Assembly (NCBI GenBank): GCA_024400305.1
Contig: JAKSMX010000015.1
Coordinates: 1 to 63,923, forward strand
Direction of reading: 5' to 3'
Source: Bacteroidales bacterium
GTDB lineage: Bacteria; Bacteroidota; Bacteroidia; Bacteroidales; F082
DNA: 63,923 nt
Shown here: positions 1 through 10,600 of the stretch, one piece after another
How the letters are laid out: each line of letters opens with the position of its first letter
Position numbering within the stretch: the stretch's first letter is position 1
Notes under the pieces: generated by a model
The model's database searches: none
Seen by the model: the letters and a program-made list of their open reading frames with translations, nothing else
What the model was told of the DNA's origin: nothing
Program-made: the position numbers and the translations under genes

Positions 1-1
1 G

Positions 2-73
2 TATCGGGTAAGGGAATCGAACCCTTATTTCGACAGTGAGAGTGTCGTTACCTAACCGTTAGTAGAACCCGAC
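2..73 (-). tRNA. tRNA-Glu (anticodon CTC)
   Basis: The reverse complement folds into a full cloverleaf. The acceptor stem is GTCGGGT with ACCCGAT, starting with a G-U pair. The D stem is TACT/GGTA, the anticodon stem CGACA/TGTCG with loop CTCTCAC, so the anticodon is CTC and reads GAG. The T arm is AAGGG-TTCGATT-CCCTT, with a 4-nt variable region. The discriminator is A at position 2 and position 1 is a C, so the 3' end touches the window edge and an encoded CCA cannot be judged. A TACTTTTGC promoter element lies about 20 bases upstream. Confidence 0.93.
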
Positions 74-92
74 TCGGTCATTTTTTGACGCT

Positions 93-101
93 GCAAAAGT
101 A
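93..101 (-). promoter_or_regulatory. Bacteroidota -7 element for tRNA-Glu
   Basis: Reads TACTTTTGC on the minus strand, matching TAnnTTTGC. Transcription would start about 10 bases before the mature 5' end of the tRNA. Confidence 0.6.
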
Positions 102-132
102 CAAATAATTTCAATATGCCCGACAAAATTTA

Positions 133-1116
133 TCAAAAATTTTTCAACGCCGCGCAGATCTCGTCGCTGCTCAGTTCGTTCATGCATTTGAAATGTTTCT
201 TCGGACAGTTTTTATATCCGAGTTTTGAACACGGACGGCATTTAAGTCCTTTACATTCAATGATTTTCGAGAACTCCGGGTGCTGTGGGTCGTAAGGTGT
301 CATGCCAAATTCCGGCACCGTGTTGCCCCATGTCGAGACGATTGGCTTGTGCAAAGCCGCGGCGATGTGCATCATTCCGGTGTCGTTGGTCAGAACCGCC
401 TTCGCCATTTTTATGATTGACGCCGACTGCTCGAGATTCAGCATCCCGACCGGATTTCCGACGTTTTCGCCGACTGCGTCAACGATTTCCTTGGCGCGTG
501 TCATGTCCTCCGAGCCGCCGAGAAGAATGACCGGCTCGTCGAGTTTCTCGATGACTTCGATGACTTTCTGTGTCGGCAGCACCTTGGTGTTGTAGCTTCC
601 GCCGATCACGACGGCGTAAAATCCGTTGCGGAACTCCTCCGGAAGATCCGGCTCCTGCATCTGGTTAGTGTCGCTGATGAAAAAATCCAGCCCCTTGCCG
701 TCGTTTTTTATATCAATGGCTTTGACGGCTTCAAAATATCTGTCAACGATATGGACTTTCGGCAGCCTGTTGGTTTTGAAAGTCGTAAGAAGCAATTTCT
801 TGAAATCGAGTTTGTTGAAGCTGTGATGCTCGCATTTCAAGGCGCGACAAATCATCTTTGAACGGTGATTATTCTGTAAATCAACAATATAGTCGAAATC
901 TTCCGTTTTCAATTCCTTGATGGTCTCGCGCAACGAACCCGAAAATTCATGTGTCTTGTCAACGTATGGATTGGCGTGTGTAATGCTCGAATATTTTTCT
1001 TTTATGAGATAATGCAACTCCAAATCGTCGTCCATCTGCCATTTCAAGCAACGGATTATCGGGGTTGTCAGGACGATGTCGCCTATTGAACTGAATCGTA
1101 TTATAAGGATTTTCAT
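133..1116 (-). CDS. Glycosyltransferase family 9 (heptosyltransferase-like)
   Basis: A 327-residue protein of the ADP-heptose:LPS heptosyltransferase family (GT9, GT-B fold), which adds sugars to the LPS core on the cytoplasmic side of the inner membrane. The N-terminus MKILIIRFSSIGDIVLTTP is the family signature. A second conserved block, with TNDTGMMHIAAALHKPIVSTWG near residues 240-262, is the donor-binding part of the C-terminal domain. The tail (about 288-312) has five cysteines, often seen in Bacteroidota members. It is the last gene of the leftward operon, 6 bases after the nucleotidase. The exact acceptor sugar cannot be told. Confidence 0.88.
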   Translation of the reverse strand: MKILIIRFSSIGDIVLTTPIIRCLKWQMDDDLELHYLIKEKYSSITHANPYVDKTHEFSGSLRETIKELKTEDFDYIVDLQNNHRSKMICRALKCEHHSFNKLDFKKLLLTTFKTNRLPKVHIVDRYFEAVKAIDIKNDGKGLDFFISDTNQMQEPDLPEEFRNGFYAVVIGGSYNTKVLPTQKVIEVIEKLDEPVILLGGSEDMTRAKEIVDAVGENVGNPVGMLNLEQSASIIKMAKAVLTNDTGMMHIAAALHKPIVSTWGNTVPEFGMTPYDPQHPEFSKIIECKGLKCRPCSKLGYKNCPKKHFKCMNELSSDEICAALKNF

Positions 1117-1122
1117 GGCATT

Positions 1123-3963
1123 TTATTTTTCAATCAAAGTTGACTTGAATCTGCTTATTCCCTGATAATCAATCAACGGGAAATCCTTCAGACATTTGAA
1201 CTCGGCCTCGTTTGTCCCGAAACCTAAAGGTCTGGTGCTTATTCCCATGTCTTTAGCCCAGATTGCGATATAACTGTTCATCGTCACGGAATACGTTTTT
1301 TCGTGGTCGATGGGCTGTCCGTTTTCCAAATAAGCCTTCGCATTCACGAAATGGTCAACATTGTCGCTGCCAACGTAATGCTCAATGGTGTAAGTGATTC
1401 CTGAGACATGGCACGGGGAATAATCATTTGTCGCGGCGAGGTTGAGGAATTCTTCTATCTGCCTGCCCGTCATCTCCATCGTGACGATAGCGTTGTTAAA
1501 CGGATCGAGATTCAAGATGTCAATGTATCTGAAATCTGTGCTTTCCATGCTGTCAAAACGCACGCCGCCCGGATTCTGGATCGCCACATCGGTTTTGGCG
1601 ATATACCGCTGAGCATCGGTCATAAATGCGCCAAGCTCTTCTTTGTTCGCCAACGGAGCCTTTGAATGTCCGACAATCCTGTTAAACTCCGGGACATTGC
1701 AAAAATCGTCAACCTTCTTTTTGATGTTTTCATCAACCTTTGTAATTTCACTTAAATCAATGATTTGCGAATGTTTGCTGATGATTTCTCCGCCACAAAC
1801 CTGTATCTTTGTCAACGTTGCGAAATCTAAATTCCTTTTTGACTGGGTATATAAGACACCGCTTGGATATTGTTTTGTCAGCAAATGGTGTGAATGGCCG
1901 CCGATGATGAGGTCGAACTGCGGATAGATGCGGGCGAGAATGGAATCAACCTCGATACCGCAATGGTCGAGCAGTACAAATACATCGCAGCTGTCTTTAA
2001 GTGACAGATAATCAGTAATTTTCTGATTTGCGTCAACAAACCGCACGTCTTTTATGCTGTCGCGGTGTGCACTCGGATATCCGTAGTTCGATGTCTCGAT
2101 CATCCCAAGGAAAATCACGCTGACATCCACACCATTGACTTTTTTTATGGTTTTGTAGTATGGTTTTATCATTCCTGAAATTTCAGGATAATTCGAGAAA
2201 TCGGCATTGGCGCAGATGATTGGGAAGTTTGTGTTTTTCACAAAATATTCGAGACCGTTTATGCTTCCGTCAAATTCGTGATTTCCTAACTCGCTGACAG
2301 TGAATTTCAAATCATTCATCAGAGATATCATCGGCAAGTTTGAATGCGTCGGATTCTTGTCATTGTAAATGTTCCCGGTTCTGTTGTCGCCCGCACTTAC
2401 AAGCATCAGATCAGGATAGATTTTGCGAAGACTGTCAACAACATACGCAAATCTCGGCATTTTTTCAATATGGCCATGCATGTCATTGACAGAGAGGATA
2501 ACAACTTCCAAGGTATCGATGTTCCTCGCTTTGATTCTGTCAAGGCATTGATAACCAACGGTATCTAACTTTTCAAAATATTCCATGGACGCATCATAAA
2601 CAAGCGGTCCAGTTGATGTCGCTTTAAATCCTTGTTTTTCAATGAATTCCATCGGATATTCGCTCAATGCGACGGAATATTTCTTTTCCGGATCAACCGG
2701 CTCACCGTTTTCAAGAGTCACAACGGCATTTGAAAAATGCGGATTCCTGTATTTGTCAAAAACGTAGTCAATAGAATAGTTCAAGCCGGAGACGTATGTC
2801 GGACCGCGGTCGCTTGTCGAAAAACGATTCAGGAAGTCAACTATTTCCCTGCCGTTCATCTCAATGGTTTTCAATCTGTTATCAAAGGGACAGAAGTCAT
2901 AGACATCCACAGCTCTGATTTCATTTCCTTCGAGAGAGTCTTTCCTGATGGCCCCGTAATTATGGAAGGCGATGTCGGTTTTCATGGTGGCGCGGTATGA
3001 ATCGGCGAGCAGACAGCCGATTCTGTATCTGTTGTCAAGCGGAATTGCCGTATATCCCAAAAGTCGCGTCAAGGATTTGTTTTTATAAAATTTATCTACA
3101 CTTTTCCTGATTTTTTTGCTTTCAGGTAGTCCGTTTTTCAGTGAAACACATTCCGCTGTTTTTGAAACGACCTTTCCGTCAACAACATTGATTTTCACGA
3201 TATTGGCGTAATTCAAATAGGATTCAGCCTGTGTGCAAAGCACGTTATCTCCTTCATATCCAATGTATTTGTGATGAGTATGACCACCGATTATCACATC
3301 AAACTGCGGACAGGCCTTGGCAATCGGGAAATCACCTCTTTCACCGCAATGCGAGAGCAGAATGAACACATCACAACTGTCGGCGAGATGTAAATAATCT
3401 TTGGCAGTTTCTTGCGGATCAGTGAAACTAATATTTTTTATGTTTTTATCAATCGCCGACGGATGACCGTTTTTATATGTCTCTACAAGTCCGAGAATGC
3501 AGATTTTAACACCTTGATTGTAAATAAAATGATACGGTTTTATGTTCAATTTCGGTTCTTTGGAAAAATCAGCGTTTGCGCAAATCGTCGGAAAATTAGT
3601 GTTTTTTTGAAAATCAACCAACCCGTCAATGCCTTTGTCAAATTCATGGTTGCCTATCGCAGAGAGGTCAAATCCAATCTCATTCATCAGTTTAATCATT
3701 GGATAATTGGAATGATTTGGATAAAAATCGTTATAAGAATTACCGGTTCTGTTATCTCCTGCACTGAATATCAACAGATTAGGATACAACTCACGCAGAC
3801 TGTCGGCAACGAAGCCGAGGCGCGGCATACGTTCAATATGGCCGTGCATGTCGTTGACAGTAAGAATGACAATTTCCTTTGATCCATTATTCGATGAAGG
3901 TTTGTTAGCTGCGCAAGAAATCAGCAACAAACTGATAATCAGTATGTTAAATATCCTTTTCAT
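1123..3963 (-). CDS. Tandem-duplicated 5'-nucleotidase lipoprotein
   Basis: A 946-residue lipoprotein (lipobox LLLISC, Cys17) made of two complete nucleotidase units in a row. Each has a metallophosphatase domain followed by a 5'-nucleotidase C-terminal domain. In unit 1 the metal motifs are DMHGH (38-42), GDNRTG (69-74), GNHEFD (104-109), SHCG (204-207) and GGHTHH (226-231). Unit 2 starts near residue 486 and repeats DMHGH, GDNRTG, GNHEFD, DHCG and GGHSHH. Known relatives (UshA/YfkN type) remove phosphate from nucleotides outside the inner membrane. Most family members have one unit of about 500 residues, so this is an internal duplication. The start overlaps dus by 4 bases (ATGA). Both units keep their metal ligands, so both may be active. 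Confidence 0.9.
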   Translation of the reverse strand: MKRIFNILIISLLLISCAANKPSSNNGSKEIVILTVNDMHGHIERMPRLGFVADSLRELYPNLLIFSAGDNRTGNSYNDFYPNHSNYPMIKLMNEIGFDLSAIGNHEFDKGIDGLVDFQKNTNFPTICANADFSKEPKLNIKPYHFIYNQGVKICILGLVETYKNGHPSAIDKNIKNISFTDPQETAKDYLHLADSCDVFILLSHCGERGDFPIAKACPQFDVIIGGHTHHKYIGYEGDNVLCTQAESYLNYANIVKINVVDGKVVSKTAECVSLKNGLPESKKIRKSVDKFYKNKSLTRLLGYTAIPLDNRYRIGCLLADSYRATMKTDIAFHNYGAIRKDSLEGNEIRAVDVYDFCPFDNRLKTIEMNGREIVDFLNRFSTSDRGPTYVSGLNYSIDYVFDKYRNPHFSNAVVTLENGEPVDPEKKYSVALSEYPMEFIEKQGFKATSTGPLVYDASMEYFEKLDTVGYQCLDRIKARNIDTLEVVILSVNDMHGHIEKMPRFAYVVDSLRKIYPDLMLVSAGDNRTGNIYNDKNPTHSNLPMISLMNDLKFTVSELGNHEFDGSINGLEYFVKNTNFPIICANADFSNYPEISGMIKPYYKTIKKVNGVDVSVIFLGMIETSNYGYPSAHRDSIKDVRFVDANQKITDYLSLKDSCDVFVLLDHCGIEVDSILARIYPQFDLIIGGHSHHLLTKQYPSGVLYTQSKRNLDFATLTKIQVCGGEIISKHSQIIDLSEITKVDENIKKKVDDFCNVPEFNRIVGHSKAPLANKEELGAFMTDAQRYIAKTDVAIQNPGGVRFDSMESTDFRYIDILNLDPFNNAIVTMEMTGRQIEEFLNLAATNDYSPCHVSGITYTIEHYVGSDNVDHFVNAKAYLENGQPIDHEKTYSVTMNSYIAIWAKDMGISTRPLGFGTNEAEFKCLKDFPLIDYQGISRFKSTLIEK

Positions 3964-4916
3964 ATTATGACTTTATATTCGTTAAATATTTTTTCCACAG
4001 AGTTTTCATATTCGTCTAAATGATTGACTTTCTTTATGTTACGCCAGACATTCTGCGGGTCGTCGAAGATGTTCATCATGTATTTCCACAGTTCTTTCAT
4101 GCTGCCGATGATTTTCGGACTGCCACCGGCATGATGAAGCCTTTCAACATAAAGACTGACGACAAAATCGTGAAGTCGTGTCTGTCTGTCATTTTGATTG
4201 TCACTGATTTGCTTGATGTCTTCGGCCAAAAACGGATTCGTTAGCAGTCCGCGTCCCAACATCGTATGATTGTTATCTGTAGAAATATTTTCTACAACCG
4301 AATGATATTTTTCGACCGTATAAATATCTCCGTTATAGATCAATGGCTTGTTAATCAAAGGAATAAGCTCTTTGAACATTTCAAGCGATGCCTCGCCGGT
4401 GTACATCTGCTTCCCGATGCGTGGATGAACGATTATCTCGCTGAAAGGCAATGAATTAAATGCATCGATGAACTTGAAAATCTCGTCCTCGCTGTAATAG
4501 CCGAGCCGGCATTTTATGCTGAATTTTATTCCGTCGATGTTGTCGCAGACTTCATCAAGCATTGCGATTGTCCGGTTCGGGTCCGCCATCAGGCCGCAGC
4601 CGCGTGTCTTGTTGGCGACACGTGGGAACGGACAGCCCATATTCAAGTTAAATTCAGGATAACCCATTGATTTGCATTGATTTGCAAACCTTATGATTTC
4701 ATCTGCGGTATTGCTTAAAATCTGCGGGACTATGATGTTTACGTCGTTAAATCTCGGATCTATCTCATCGCTTCTCAGGCTTTTCGAATTGTCTTTTTGT
4801 ATTCCTGTGAAAAACGGAGTGTAATATTTGTCAATGCCGCTGAAATGTTTCATGAACATGCTGCGGTAAACCACATCGGTGATCCCTTGAAACGGTGCCA
4901 GACTTAACTTGTTCAT
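3960..4916 (-). CDS. dus: tRNA-dihydrouridine synthase
   Basis: A 318-residue FMN enzyme of the Dus family, which reduces uridines in the tRNA D-loop with NADPH. The N-terminus LSLAPFQGITD is the FMN-binding start of the TIM barrel. NMGCPFPRVANKTRGCGLM (about 93-110) holds the conserved N-GCP motif and the probable catalytic Cys in RGCG. The Dus subtype (A, B or C) cannot be fixed from sequence alone. It overlaps lnt upstream and the nucleotidase gene downstream by 4 bases each, so it is translationally coupled within the operon. Confidence 0.88.
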   Translation of the reverse strand: MNKLSLAPFQGITDVVYRSMFMKHFSGIDKYYTPFFTGIQKDNSKSLRSDEIDPRFNDVNIIVPQILSNTADEIIRFANQCKSMGYPEFNLNMGCPFPRVANKTRGCGLMADPNRTIAMLDEVCDNIDGIKFSIKCRLGYYSEDEIFKFIDAFNSLPFSEIIVHPRIGKQMYTGEASLEMFKELIPLINKPLIYNGDIYTVEKYHSVVENISTDNNHTMLGRGLLTNPFLAEDIKQISDNQNDRQTRLHDFVVSLYVERLHHAGGSPKIIGSMKELWKYMMNIFDDPQNVWRNIKKVNHLDEYENSVEKIFNEYKVII

Positions 4917-6556
4917 TTCCTTTTTGTTATGATTCTTACAAATGTCAAGACAAGCAAAAGCGCCGTCAGGAAAACCGACACCTTATATATATAGTCGCCG
5001 TAGCGGACGTAGAAAGTCTGTTTGTCGTTGGTTTTGATTGTGTTACGCAAGGCGGTCTGTTCCCAGTATTCCGATTGTTCGACGATGTCGCCTCGTTGGT
5101 TGATGAAGGCGGAGATGCCGGTGTTGGCGGAGCGGGCGATGCTTCGGCGCGTCTCAATAGCACGCAGACTTGAAAACTCAAGATGCTGCCTGTGACCGGG
5201 AGTGTTTCCCCACCAGCCGTCGTTGGTGATGACGAAAAGCATGTCTGCGCCTTTCTTGACAAATTCCGTGGCATATCCGCCGAATGCCGATTCGTAACAA
5301 ATCAATGTTCCAACTTTATGATTATCAAATGATAACACGCGGGCTTCGGTGTCTTTTTTCAATGTTCCGCTTGTGCCGCCGAGGTCGATGGCCATGTCAG
5401 CCAAAGGTCTGATGAACCACCATGACGGTATCGCCTCGACTCCGGGTGTCATCTTTGATTTGTGATAGAGCTGTATGCTGTCGCTTGTGATGAGCGCAGC
5501 CGTATTATAAGCGAAATAATATTGGTCGGCATCATAGAATTTTCGTGCGGCGAAATCATTCTCTTCTCCTTTCGGAACCATCCCGTAAGGACCGAGTCCG
5601 ATTACATAACATGTTTGCGGAAAATATTCCACAATGCTGCGTAACCTATTGATGGAGTAATAGTTATCAATATTTTCAAGCCATATATTCTCTTGTATAG
5701 CCGATTCCGGACTGACCACAAACCGTGTGTTTTCCGTAATCATCGGAATGGCTACTTTGAGGTTTCTGTCCAAAATCTGTTCCGGTGTCAAGGTGAACTC
5801 CTCCGAATACGGGTCGAGATTCGGCTGGACCACCACAACCTCAACGTCATCACCTGTCTCTTGGTATATGGAATACAGTATCTTGCTGATAATTAACGGA
5901 ATAAAGGAAATAGCCAATATTACAATAAGATTTTTCCTGAATTGCGACTGTAATGCATCCGCTTCAGGATTGCGGCCTTTTTCATTTTTGACAAAAAGAA
6001 TCCCATTATTTTGAAATGAAAACTTTAAAATCTTGTAAATCAAGATGTTTGTTGCCAAAACCCAAACTGTCCCGCCGGCGCTGCCTGTCCATTCATACCA
6101 TTGAACCCATGTGTAATAATGTGAGAAGACGTTACCGAGATTGAGCCACGGCCAGTTCAGTTGCCAGTTAAGATGCAGGAATTCAAACGCTAACACAAAG
6201 ATTATCAATATATAATAACCTTTTTTATTGTCGTATAATTTTGTTTTTACAAGATGATAGGTCCAGAAAACCGTTGCCATGAAGACGCTGTTGAGCAGAA
6301 TCATCCCGATGGTTCCGGCGGCTGTTGTCTTCCATACCCACCACGTTGTCAGCGCGTTCCATGTCACGAAAGTGATGAGAGAAAGCAGAAAAACCTTGCC
6401 TTTTTCAGGATTTTCCTTGTCGCCGATACGGTCTTGAAGGAAAAGAAGTGGAATGAAAGCGACGAACGCCAAAGGTGCGAAACCTCTCGTGGGCCACGCC
6501 GCGGCAATCAAAAGTCCGCTCAGAAACGCCAATCCTATTTTCGTTTTCGTCTTCAT
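4913..6556 (-). CDS. lnt: Apolipoprotein N-acyltransferase
   Basis: A 547-residue inner-membrane enzyme that adds the third acyl chain to lipoproteins, the last step of their maturation. About six to seven hydrophobic segments precede a periplasmic nitrilase-like domain. The Glu-Lys-Cys triad is visible as PESAIQENIW (Glu), KSKMTPGVE (Lys) and LICYESAFG (Cys). A final hydrophobic helix closes the protein. It begins directly after the holB stop and overlaps dus by 4 bases. Its substrates would include lipoproteins in this window, such as PorW, PorK and the nucleotidase. Confidence 0.93.
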   Translation of the reverse strand: MKTKTKIGLAFLSGLLIAAAWPTRGFAPLAFVAFIPLLFLQDRIGDKENPEKGKVFLLSLITFVTWNALTTWWVWKTTAAGTIGMILLNSVFMATVFWTYHLVKTKLYDNKKGYYILIIFVLAFEFLHLNWQLNWPWLNLGNVFSHYYTWVQWYEWTGSAGGTVWVLATNILIYKILKFSFQNNGILFVKNEKGRNPEADALQSQFRKNLIVILAISFIPLIISKILYSIYQETGDDVEVVVVQPNLDPYSEEFTLTPEQILDRNLKVAIPMITENTRFVVSPESAIQENIWLENIDNYYSINRLRSIVEYFPQTCYVIGLGPYGMVPKGEENDFAARKFYDADQYYFAYNTAALITSDSIQLYHKSKMTPGVEAIPSWWFIRPLADMAIDLGGTSGTLKKDTEARVLSFDNHKVGTLICYESAFGGYATEFVKKGADMLFVITNDGWWGNTPGHRQHLEFSSLRAIETRRSIARSANTGISAFINQRGDIVEQSEYWEQTALRNTIKTNDKQTFYVRYGDYIYKVSVFLTALLLVLTFVRIITKRK

Positions 6557-7693
6557 TTACTTGACTCTCAATAACTTGGTGATTTTGAAACTGTTATCAG
6601 TGAAAATGATGGATGCGTTGCCGTTGCGCTCAATCTGGTTGATGCTTTCTTCAAAGAGGGTGCAGATCTGCTCCTCGTTCTTTATATTAATAAAAGGTGC
6701 GAAATTCCTGGTGAAGTTTTTCTCGTCTGTCGGAAGCAAAACCTCATCGGACATATTATTGTTGAATAACAGCGAGTTATGGAAAATATTAAGTCCGTAT
6801 TCAAGAAATTCCTTTTGTTTTTCGCGTCCGAGTGGCTTTATGTCATTGGCCACGAGGTCGATAAGTTCCGGGACTGCGCCTTTGAAACAATAACGCATCC
6901 ATTTCTGGAATACGTTTGCGTAAAGTTTTTCGTCTTCTTTGTCGTTGACGTAATGTTGTGCCAGCAGCCAGTTCCCGTTTGCGAGTGCGGCCGCATCGTA
7001 GGCTTCCTGTGATGAGCACGCAAACTTCTGCACGAGAGCGTCTTGCAGTTCCGGCATCGTTATCTTCGGAACTTTCACCAGCATGCAGCGCGAACGGATT
7101 GTCGTCAGGAGCTCCTCTTGGTTTTCGGCAATTAAGATGAAAAGCGTTTTCTCCGGCGGCTCTTCGATGAGTTTCAGTAACTTGTTGGCACACTGTACGT
7201 TAAGTTTCTCCGCCATCCAGATGACTGCAACTTTGTATTCGCTTTCGTAGGCTTTGAAACTCAGTTTTCTTAAAATCGTCGCGGCATCGCGCACGTTGAT
7301 GACACCTTGCTTGTTTTCGATGTCAAGTCTGTTAAACCAATCGGAAAGATCAGCATAACCCTGACAATCATTGAGATAACTGCGCCAGTCGGAAATGAAC
7401 AAGTCTGATTCCGGATTTTGTTTCACTTCCTTGTTGGTGGCGGTGGGGAACATGAAATGCAGGTCGGGATGTGTCAGCGACATGTATTTCCTGCACGACG
7501 GACAAGTGCCGCAACTGTCTGTCTCTGAACGGTTTGTGCAGTTGATGTATTGTGCGTAAGCCAACGCCAAAGGCAGTTTGCCGCTGCCTTCAGGGCCGAG
7601 GAAGAGTTGTGCGTGCGACACACGGCTCTCCCTCACGCTCTGTATCAGGCGTTTTTTCAGTTCTTCGTGTCCTATGATCTCTGAAAACAACAT
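6557..7693 (-). CDS. holB: DNA polymerase III delta' subunit
   Basis: A 378-residue clamp-loader ATPase-like subunit. The start MLFSEIIGHEELKKRL and the stretch HAQLFLGPEGSGKLPLA (Walker A region) match the DnaX/HolB group. Four cysteines (C-x7-C-x2-C-x2-C, about 52-65) form the zinc site. KLLKLIEEPPEKTLFILIAE is the typical delta' sensor region, although the quoted run is conserved across DnaX and HolB. Its start codon shares one base with the stop of the C25 protease gene (TAATG), a coupling signal. The partner dnaX lies at 34.7 kb in this window. Confidence 0.9.
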   Translation of the reverse strand: MLFSEIIGHEELKKRLIQSVRESRVSHAQLFLGPEGSGKLPLALAYAQYINCTNRSETDSCGTCPSCRKYMSLTHPDLHFMFPTATNKEVKQNPESDLFISDWRSYLNDCQGYADLSDWFNRLDIENKQGVINVRDAATILRKLSFKAYESEYKVAVIWMAEKLNVQCANKLLKLIEEPPEKTLFILIAENQEELLTTIRSRCMLVKVPKITMPELQDALVQKFACSSQEAYDAAALANGNWLLAQHYVNDKEDEKLYANVFQKWMRYCFKGAVPELIDLVANDIKPLGREKQKEFLEYGLNIFHNSLLFNNNMSDEVLLPTDEKNFTRNFAPFINIKNEEQICTLFEESINQIERNGNASIIFTDNSFKITKLLRVK

Positions 7694-10600
7694 TATTTCT
7701 TGACGAATTTTCTGACAACGCAGTTATTTTCGCTGTCAACAATCCTGATGAAATAGACACCGTCATTCAAGTCGGCGACATCGACATTCACTTCTGTCGC
7801 CGCGACTTTCATGGCCCTGACTTTCATTCCGACAGTATTATAGACCTCAACTGTCTGAATATCACCAGATTTCACTGTAATATAATTTGTTGCCGGGTTT
7901 GGATAGATTTCAACATCTTTATCGTATGTCACTGATTCGACGTCCAGCACTATTGTGTTTCCCGGGAATGAGATGTCATCAATCCAGCAGGCGCCGCCGG
8001 AGCAGTCGCCGGACTTGCTTGTGTCGTAACGCCATTCAAGGACATGGTCACCGGCTTCAACATCATATTCGGCGTACGTCCAGTCGTTGATGTCTGACCA
8101 TCTGTCAATCACTTCACCGTCAATGTAAAACACAAGATAGTCTTTGCGTTTTCTTGTCGAGGTCTTGTAGTAGAATGAGATTTCGCCATCGGTTATTGTG
8201 GTTGTTTCGATGATGAGTGACGAAACCTCGTCGTTTGTTATGTCGCCTGACCGCGCTGAAAATGAGCCTTCGTGTTTCATCTCATCTGTCACGAACCAGG
8301 GCTTTGCGCCGTCGTGTCTCCATTCGAGGTGCGAGAAGTCGCCGGTCTCAAAGTTTTCAGTGATCGTCCCGACTGTGAACAGGAAATGTTTTTCAGCCGC
8401 GTAAAGCCCCGACTTCACCTTTAGTTTCAGATCGATGGTTGTGCCGTCGTGAATCTCGTCAGAAATGTGAATGTCAATGCTTTTTGAAAATTCATGGTTC
8501 GCTGCGATGTCACCTATCGCGACATCATTTTCAGTGTAGGTGATATACGGATTTTCGTCGCATCCGTGAAGAACCGATCCCAAAGCCGCCCTGTGGCCGA
8601 TGTTTTTGCCCGAGACGTTGACCCTCAACACTTCGCCGGCATCAATGTAGCCGTTCATGTTCCCTTCAAGTTCACTGTATGTTATCTCATTGATTGCCAA
8701 TGCCGGAGCCAACGCCCTGTAAAGTATGTTGCTCACCCAGACCTCATTGCCGTCGGTACAGGTGACGACGAAATCGACGTATTCGCAATCCGGAACATTG
8801 TCGGCGATTTTAAATTCAAAGGCATCGTCAACGTTGACGGTACTTCCGGCAGCCACGGCACCGACTGTCGTTGTCGGATTTATCATCTCAATGTATTCGG
8901 AATCTGTTGACAATGTGGCTGTTACGTTGCTGACATCAACCATGCCGGCGTTTTTGAAATCAACATTCATTGAAATTGTGTTTGAATATCCGAAGTCATC
9001 GCTCAACGTGATGTTTTCAGGAAGCACGAAAGCCGCATTGTCGTTGATGCCTGAAATATTGATTGTCTGTGGATAGGCATTCGGGCCTGTGACGATGAGC
9101 TGCAGATCACCTTCGACATCGAGCGGCTCGAAGAAATTGACTTCAGCCACGCCATCCAGATCTGTCAGACCGAAGGCGAGAAGTTCTCCGTCGTGGAAGA
9201 TGCTGCAACGGAAGTTACTCTGCGCTTCACCGATCTTATTGACTGTCAGTGTGGTCTGGGTGGTGCCTTGCGGCAACGCAACGTCATAGCTGATTTCCGG
9301 ACGGAAAGGCTCGTCGAGCCAGGGGCATGCCGCCACGTCACCCATGATGTTCAACGCCCAAAAACTCCAGATCATGTACGGGTCATAATAATAGCCCGTA
9401 TTAATAATAGGTGCGACAGTGTTTTTCATTTCTACGACAGCCATTCCGATATACGGGATTCTGTCGTTGTAATACGCATCTACAAACTCGCGGTGGAGGT
9501 GAGTGGAGGGACCGTCGCCCCAAGGTGAGTACCAGCCGTAGCGCGAGTTGCCGGTGGCGGCCACAAAACCTGTCGATACCGTCGTCAATTTCTCAAGGAT
9601 GCACTTGTGCGAGAAGTCACCGCAGATGCAGCCGTGTGAGTGGAAGAATCCGTAGTTGTGAGTGACACCGTCAAGGTTGTAGAAGCTGTTGTCGGTGATG
9701 CCGTTCTCATACCAGCCGGCCACATAGTCGGTGTTTGCATGTCCGAAATGGTGGACATATTGTCCGCCGAAATCGTTGATGGCCTGTTTGAAGATGATGC
9801 CGGACCAGCCGGTCGGGCCGTCAGCATAAATCTTGTGGAAGTTATAATCCTCAGGGATGCCGACAGTGGTGTAATCGAAGTCACTGCTGCCGCCGATGAT
9901 ACGTTCGAGGTCGGTGCTGGCGTAATAGCCGTCGCCCAGATGTTCGCCACCGAGGATGACATCGCGGAACTCGCCCAAGACAGGATTGCTTTGATATGTG
10001 AATGTCTTGTTCAACAAGTTGTTGAGTTGCTCTTCATTATTGAAACACAAACGCCCGATGCCGATTTCTGGCATGTAGTCGCTCTCTCCGATTTCACCCC
10101 AGACACCATTGTTGTTGGCGTCCCAGTCAACGTCGAAACAGGTGAAATACATGTCTGCCGGGATGTTGTCTATCTCCTCGTCGAAGACATTGACATACAG
10201 GCTACGGAACGGAATCAGTCCAGTGTCACCGCCGAGCAAAACCATCATAATGCCATCAATCTCATACTCTTGCTTGATGTAATTGTACATCTTCTCCTGA
10301 TCATCGCGACCGCTGTTGCCAGCCAGGATGTCTTCCAACGCCGCAACGCGCGTGCGGAGGCCGCGTGCCTCATAGAAGGTGACATATTCGTCGAAATGCG
10401 ACACCCATTCCGCCGGCGTGATGACGAGAAGCTCGTAGCCCGACATCGAGCGGCCACGTGTGTAATACTGTTCGATGGCCTCCGGGTTCTGCGCCAATCT
10501 CTCGACCTTGCCTCTTATCTCCGGTGTCGTCCAGAGAAGATCGCTTCTGTCTGTCTTTGAAGCTGTTACGTTGACTTTGACGGTTGCTGTCTTCGCATAC

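Noticed and set aside
9640-10560. A 306-residue frame opposite to the C25 protease gene
   Set aside because: Antisense to a gene with clear catalytic motifs; no motif of its own.
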